Origin: Vicia villosa
Lineage: Eukaryota; Streptophyta; Magnoliopsida; Fabales; Fabaceae
DNA: 64,000 nucleotides
Direction of reading: 5' to 3'
Assembly (NCBI RefSeq): GCF_029867415.1
Contig: NW_026705187.1
Location: forward strand, 124,001 to 188,000
A model generated the notes under the pieces. That model saw only the letters and a program-made list of their open reading frames with translations, was not told the DNA's origin and did not search any database. A program made the translations under genes and the position numbers. Position 1 is the stretch's first letter. Each line of letters starts with the position of its first letter. Shown piece after piece: positions 58,735 through 64,000 of the stretch.

Positions 58735-59160
58735 TTGAAAACCTCTGCGTTGACCGTTACGGAACCGTCCGAGGTTACCGCTTTAAATCTTTGAGGTTGA
58801 TTATTACAGAACTGTCCAAAGTTTCTGCTTCGAATTTTTGAATGCTGATTGCTACAGATCCGTCCGAGGTATCTGCTTTTAGATTTTGAAGATTGATCAT
58901 CGTGGAACCGTCTGAAATATCGGCTTAAATCTGAATGGTAGATCATGAAGGAACCGTCCGAGGTATCAACTTAGATCTGAAGGTAGATCATGAAGGAACC
59001 GTCCGAGGTATCAACTTAGATTTGAAGGTAGATCATGAAGGAACCGTCCAAGGTATCAACTTAGATCTGAAGGTAGATCATGAAGGAACCGTCCAAGGTA
59101 TCAACTTAGCTCTGAAGGTAGATCATGAAGGAACCGTCCAAGGTATCAACTTAGATCCGC
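58735..59160. repeat. 45 bp tandem array in Ogre 2
   Basis: Five regular 45 bp units starting GATCATGAAGGAACCGTCC at 58941, 58986, 59031, 59076 and 59121, preceded by older diverged 50-60 bp units sharing GAACCGTCCGAGGT (58757-58930). Since 45 is divisible by three, the array reads as an open frame of VDHEGTVRGINLDLK repeats on the plus strand, antisense to the element; this is not taken as a gene. Confidence 0.92.
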
Positions 59161-60275
59161 GTTGCTTGTTTAGAATTAGAGCTCTTCAGAGTGAATCTTT
59201 GGTTTGATTATATCTGAAAAGAATGCTCGTGATTGAAGATAACTTGCTGAGGATATTCGTCCACCTGAAAAATCAAGTTAGTGATATGCAATGTCATGAT
59301 GCATGTAATGTATATGAGATTTTTGAACTAAAGGAGAAATATGCATGTTATGTATGCGTTTGTCATGAAACATTATATGATATGTATGAATATGCGTATG
59401 ATGTATGATGCATGATTTATGCAGTTTAGAGCGTATCAAACTTCTAGTTGGGAAAATAAATCCCTGCTTGCTATTTTGGAAACGATGGCATTATGAATGT
59501 TGACGATCTTCGCTACCCTGCTTGAGTACACTCAGCTGGGGAACTTTTTTACGGACCAGGGTGCTCTGTTGAGGGATCTTTGACTACCGCTTTGGGATGA
59601 GAGGTAATTTGAACATTCTGATTTTGATGCCCTTTGAATGGGAATAAGAAAGATGCATAATCCTCCGATGCACTATTTGACCAAGCCTTGTTGTGGAGAC
59701 CACACCTTTTGGGGATAGTGATCTTGAACAGCCCTGCTGGGGAATAAGGTTTCTCGAATCACCTTGTTGGAGGGAAAAAATCTCATAGAGGAATTTGCTG
59801 AGAAATACGTCTCTGTTGGGGAATTTTCCTCTGAAACTGGTTTCGGGATGATGTCCAGATGATTGGGACACTACCTGAATGCTATTCCCTTGTTAATCAT
59901 ATTCAAATGCATATGTTCATTCAAAATTATCATTGGGACGTTTATGCATTCAAAACAGAAAAAGTGAAAACATTGATTTTAGCGTGAATTGTGTTGATTT
60001 TGAAAGAGGGCCATAACAGGCGGATTAGTACAAGGAGACAACAATCCTAGTAGTAGGAAATTGTCATAAAACTTTGAAAAGTAAAATAGCTATGTGGAAA
60101 CAATCCAGTCAAGTTTCAATTCTGCTATTGCCAATCTGTCTTCGAGTATCTCATCCCTCACTTGTTGGAAGAAAATGATTGGACCGATTAGTGCCTTTGA
60201 TGTGTTGAACCTTGAATGTGAGTAAATAGCCAAACGGGACATAGTCGTATGCTTTATTCCCTAACTTTTGCCTAG
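59161..60275 (-). other. Ogre 2 internal 3' region
   Basis: No Pol motif. Short diverged phrases of the type TGCTGGGGAATTT recur at 59530-59830, as in the matching part of Ogre 1. Confidence 0.55.
60271..60275. repeat. Candidate left TSD of Ogre 3 (CCTAG)
   Basis: The five bases before TGTCATACCCC. The partner would lie beyond the right edge. Confidence 0.4.
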
Positions 60276-60538
60276 TGTCATACCCCAATTTTTGACCCTA
60301 AGATCATACATCAATTGCATTCAATCATCAATCAAAAGCACCATTGTGAGGCTTTGTCTTTGATACTGTGATTATCTCTGAGGGGAATCATCAAGCACTT
60401 TTAGATTTTTATTTGTTTAGTGCTAACCAAAAATCAAAAAAATATGTGTTTTGTCTCTTTTGTTTATATTTTACAGGTGAAAGATCGGGCAAAAGTCAAA
60501 ACAGTGCAAGAAAACAATTTTTGAAAATTTGGAGGTGG

Positions 60539-61359
60539 AAATCGATTTAACCCTGTGGGAAATCGATTTCCTGTGTGCAAAATTCAAAAAAAAATATAAG
60601 GAGGGAAGCTTGACATCATTTTGGCACCTTTTATTTGATCATTTTACCAATTTTCCACCTCATCAAAATTAACTCCTTCATTAAACCCACTTAAACATCA
60701 TTTTACCATTTAAATCCCACTTTAATTACCAATTAACCACAAATTAATTACCAAACACAAAAAGACCAATTTGCCACTACTCTTGCTCCAATTCTATAAA
60801 TAGAGACCTCTACTCTCTCATTTCTCAAGCTTTGAGAGCCAAAAAACCCCTTGCAATTTCTCTCCTCATCCCTACCAAATTCACCAAAGCTCTTTATTCT
60901 TTCATAAAGTTTGTGAGTCACACCTTGAACCTCACAAACTTTGAGCTAAACCACCATCCATTTCACTCTTTTTTCTTCAATTGTTGAGAGATCAAGATTT
61001 GTGTTGGTGATTATTGAAGTGGATCTAAGTTTTGTTCAAGAATTGGTAATTTTCATCATCCTTTTCCATCTACCATAATGTGATTCTTTGTTGTTTGTGT
61101 TCAATGCATCTTTGATGCTATATTGGTCCTATTTGATGGTGATTTGATGGAAAATTTGTGCTCCAATGAATATGTGATCATAAGGTGTTTGTATGTTTGC
61201 CTAAATCAAGTTTCAAAGTTCATAATGCTGTTATTTTGAAAACTGTGCGCAGGAAATCGATTTCCTACAGAGGGAAATCGATTTCCACTCTGTTTTTTTG
61301 CGCCAGATCTGAATTCTGCAGGCAGGAAATCCATTTCCTACAGAGGTAAATCGATTTCC
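60539..61359 (+). promoter_or_regulatory. GGAAATCGATTTCC palindrome cluster
   Basis: Perfect 14 bp copies at 60559-60572, 61252-61265 and 61273-61286; near copies at 60538-60551, 61325-61338 and 61346-61359. Two pairs are spaced exactly 21 bp (61252/61273 and 61325/61346) and share a CTACAGAG linker. One group lies upstream of the TATA box, the other downstream in the transcribed part. Confidence 0.7.
60794..60803 (+). promoter_or_regulatory. TATA box of Ogre 3 LTR
   Basis: CTATAAATAG about 520 bp into the LTR, followed by a CT-rich start-site-like region (CCTCTACTCTCTCATTTCTC). Confidence 0.6.
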
Positions 61360-63467
61360 AGTGAGGCAGAATGCTTGTTTTTGCTATTTTTGACTTGTTT
61401 TTGGTTCTAACTCTTCTTCTACTCCATTCTTTTGATATTTTCTTTGAATCACAAACTAGAGGCCTAATTTCTCTCTAATTTCAATGGACTTGGGGCGTCG
61501 ATAGGATGAGAATCCAAATCCGCAAAATTATGTGATTGAAATTATGGATGAAAGGAGCTTTTACTGTGGTTCCATCTTTTGTTTCTCTTTATTTTGATCG
61601 ATGAAAGTCTTAATACTTTGAGAATTCTTATGGATTCTTATGGATTCTTAGTAAAGACTAGATCACTCACCATTTTTCTTTTCGTGCGGTATTTCTTTCG
61701 GAGAATGATCTACATATCATTCCTCTCGCATGCATTAGCACATAAAGTTTTGACCGGCCTCGTTGTAGGGTGATTTCTACATAAATCACCTGGCGATCTG
61801 CTTAACATAGCGCAATATTTCGTGTCCCGAATCAAAAGATCAAATATGGAAGAGAATTGTATGCGGTTGATTTAAGACTTATGGAAATTTATCGTGTAGT
61901 CGCTATGATTCTATCAAGCTTCTGATAAGTTTCCATTGAATTTAAATCCGAGTACATCCTTCACTCACCATCGATCTTCATTACTAACTTTGATAACATA
62001 CTTGACAAGTTTCAAGATGGTTATCTTTAACATCTAACAATTGACTTTAATTTTCGTACTTCTATTATATTGCTCTTTATATTTCTCGCTTTATCGCTTT
62101 ATTCTATCATTTCATCATATTTACATTCCGCTATTTTTCCTTTGTCCATTTGGACGTTTATGTTCCGCTATTTTCTCTTTGTCCATTTGGACATATGTTT
62201 ATGTTTCCGCCATTTTCTTTTTGTCCACTTGGACCATACTTTACTTTTATGCTAAAACACTAATAAATAACAAAAATCTAAAAAACACTTAAGGCTCTTT
62301 TTTGGACTATTGGTTACTATCCCTAGCATTTCGGAGATTCGGACTTATGGACTTAGCGCCTCTGGACCCTTATTCTGTTAATTACTCTGCTGTTATTCTG
62401 TCTGTCTGGCATTGGATTGTTGTCTGTTTATGTGTGCAGGTATTTCCTTGAAAGCCCTTGATGGTTAATTCCAAGGCATTGATATAAGGATTTTACCCGA
62501 AAACAGCCGTTACTCTGCCCGATTTTCGCCAGAATTTTAATGTGCTTAATGCGAAATGGTGCTAAGATAATAAGTTCATCTGGATCCCCAAGTGATAATG
62601 TTGGTTTAGTATTGATATTTCAAAGGACGGGAAATCTACCTTGGCTCATAATGTCAAGTGTTGGCTTTTTATTTCGGTTAGACCGTTCTTTTCCTTAGCT
62701 TTTATTTTACGCATTAGGATAGCCTCTTCATCTCCTCCCACTTCTTAAATTTTCAAAATCTTCTCCCTTTTTCAAAATATTCTTATGTTTGCAAATCTTT
62801 TCAAAACCTTTTTCTTAAAAATATCTTTTGCCCTTAGTGGCCTTTTTCTCATTTTCTTCAAAAGTTTAGACACTGTTAATTGTCGAAACGAGTGGTTATA
62901 CCCCACGATTTTGAAATTGATTGATATAATGAGATCTTTTCCGCGTGAGAGAGCTAGTGGCATACTCGTCGATTTTATCCGATTTGGAGCCCTTCTTTCA
63001 TTTGCGATGCAAAGAACTCGTTTGTTCTCATGCTCAAGATCAATGGCTGAGTATTTCTCTCCAACGATGATAAAGTGTTTATTCGTTTTAAAAAATGTTT
63101 TCCCTAAAGCGGAACTACATTAGCTCTGACTTCTCCATTGCACCGAGGAGGTATGTAGGCACAAAGCTTAACGCTTTGCCGAGCTTATTTTAAAAATAAA
63201 ACAAACCCGTTTTTTAGCACACACGACACAGATTTTCAAAAAGGTTCCTGTAGAGTACCACAGATATGAGGGGTGCTTAAAACCTTCCCCTTGTATAATC
63301 AACACCCGAACCTGAGTTCTCTTTCTTGTTTTAAAAACAAAACTTTGGGTTTTACGTTCTTTTCCCTTTTCCTTTGAAAAAATAAAGCGCGGTGGCGATT
63401 TCAAACGGAATATTGATACGAGTCAATCTCATGGCTTCGATATCAGATTTTCCCCGCTACAGAAAAA

Positions 63468-63486
63468 TGGCGACTTCACTGGGGAT
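63468..63486 (+). other. Primer binding site of Ogre 3
   Basis: TGGCGACTTCACTGGGGAT, six bases after the LTR end. It is a variant of the Ogre 1 site (TGGCGACTCTGCTGGGGAT), differing at three positions. Confidence 0.82.
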
Positions 63487-64000
63487 TCTGTTTTAAGTGT
63501 GTTAAGCCTATTTTTGTTTATCTGTGTGTTTTTATCTGTATATATTGTTGTGTGCTTTGTTTGTTTATTTTCTTTTTTTTTCTTTTTGGTGCTCGATGGT
63601 TCCTCTGTGATGAGATAAAGTTCTAACTCGAACTTTGGTGAGTAACTTGAGATAGGAGGTGGTAAGACCAATAGTCGCATGTCAGGAGAAATCCTTACCA
63701 TGAGCGTCATATGGTGGAACCCCAATCAGTGGAGGCCTCATGGAAGGTAGTAGAGGTTGTTACGAACCATCGTGATAACGCTATTACTTTCAATAGTGAG
63801 TGTCCGTAGAAGCTGAATGGCCTAGAACCTTTTAACCAATCTAAGCCTTTTTAGGATGTAGTGCAGAAACAAGATCAAGTACCAATTTGAGCTTGTTGTC
63901 ATGCGATACTATGCTCAGACGAGGTCGTTTTAGGCATATTATTGGCGCCCATGAGCAATTGTGCGTGCCGGTAATATCCGATAGAAGATTGAAAACTCTG
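63487..64000 (+). other. Ogre 3 leader
   Basis: Untranslated leader after the primer site. No ORF of note within the window. Confidence 0.55.

Larger units (their letters stand above)
53821..60275 (-). mobile_element. Ogre-type element (Ogre 2), 3' part only
   Basis: Complete 3' LTR at 53821-58484 (4,664 bp; minus-strand start TGTTATACCCCAAAATTTGCCC), purine tract AATAGGGGCAAT at 58485-58496, then 1.8 kb of 3' internal region. It is interrupted at 60276 by Ogre 3. It resembles Ogre 1 in structure (same CCTATT-AAACCTGA stretch after the LTR, same CCCTAACTTTTGCCT phrase) but the LTR is clearly diverged. The left TSD would be TGAGT (53816-53820); the other side is outside the window. Confidence 0.85.
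60276..63461 (+). repeat. 5' LTR of Ogre 3
   Basis: Gene-free. Contains a TATA box CTATAAATAG at 60794-60803 and five to six copies of the GGAAATCGATTTCC palindrome. Near the 3' end, GTGGCGATTTC and GAGTCAATCTC precede the CTACA terminus. Confidence 0.87.
60276..64000 (+). mobile_element. Ogre-type Ty3/gypsy element (Ogre 3), 5' end
   Basis: 5' LTR 60276-63461 (3,186 bp; TGTCATACCCCAATTTTTG to CCCCGCTACA), primer site at 63468, then about 510 bp of leader running off the window. It is inserted in the 3' region of Ogre 2 in opposite orientation. Gag and pol, if present, lie outside. Confidence 0.87.

Noticed and set aside
58935..59207. ORF of 15-residue VDHEGTV...-type repeats
   Set aside because: The 45 bp tandem unit is divisible by three, so an open frame follows automatically; it is antisense to Ogre 2 and lacks gene context.
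63429..63725. 98-codon minus-strand ORF over the Ogre 3 LTR/leader junction
   Set aside because: Crosses the LTR boundary and primer site in antisense; no known domain.

Overview
This is plant nuclear DNA, most likely from a legume of the pea/vetch group (Fabeae). The reasons are the very long Ty3/gypsy Ogre-type LTRs that begin TGTCATACCCC with an arginine-type primer site (TGGCGACT), a large Ty1/copia element of the Maximus/SIRE type, AT-rich intergenic DNA, and spliced plant gene fragments. I see no intact host gene. The window is a stack of transposable elements, most identified here by their ends, target-site duplications (TSDs), primer sites and decayed ORFs.

Left part (1-19194): a partial chromovirus-like LTR cut by the window edge (1-2166), a copia gag remnant, a non-autonomous CACTA element (2980-4532), then a complete Maximus/SIRE-type copia element (5113-19189, TSD TAAAT) with gag, pol and a third ORF, all broken by point lesions. 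Its 5' LTR is split by a 3.5 kb chromovirus-like solo LTR flanked by a 160 bp direct duplication.

Middle (19195-32820): a decayed serine carboxypeptidase-like pseudogene, two copies of a LINE-type zf-RVT fragment about 10 kb apart, a small non-autonomous LTR element (22979 to about 28420) that itself carries an internally deleted copia element (23303-26072, TSD TAAAA), and two poorly resolved LTR remnants, one of them Athila-like.

Right part (32821-64000): a CACTA-like element starts at 32821 and is interrupted by a 16.7 kb minus-strand Ogre derivative (33229-49928, TSD GTAAG) whose two 5,131 bp LTRs are almost identical and which keeps gag but has lost pol. Directly to the right, at 49979, a second CACTA-type end opens an element with about ten hairpin-forming repeat units followed by spliced minus-strand fragments of at least three unrelated host genes: a KEA3-type K+/H+ antiporter, a KORRIGAN-type GH9 endoglucanase and a mitochondrial-type serine hydroxymethyltransferase. 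This looks like a Pack-CACTA gene-capturing transposon and is the most interesting object in the window. It is cut by another Ogre (minus, from 53821), which is in turn cut by a third Ogre (plus, from 60276) that runs off the right edge.

A theme across the window is that many unrelated elements carry their own clustered short palindrome: CGCTTAGCG-like, AGGTCGACCT, GACACGGCCGTGTC, GGAAATCGATTTCC, and the spaced palindromes of the three CACTA-like elements. In the Maximus element the cluster sits in the LTR promoter and is repeated upstream of the third ORF.
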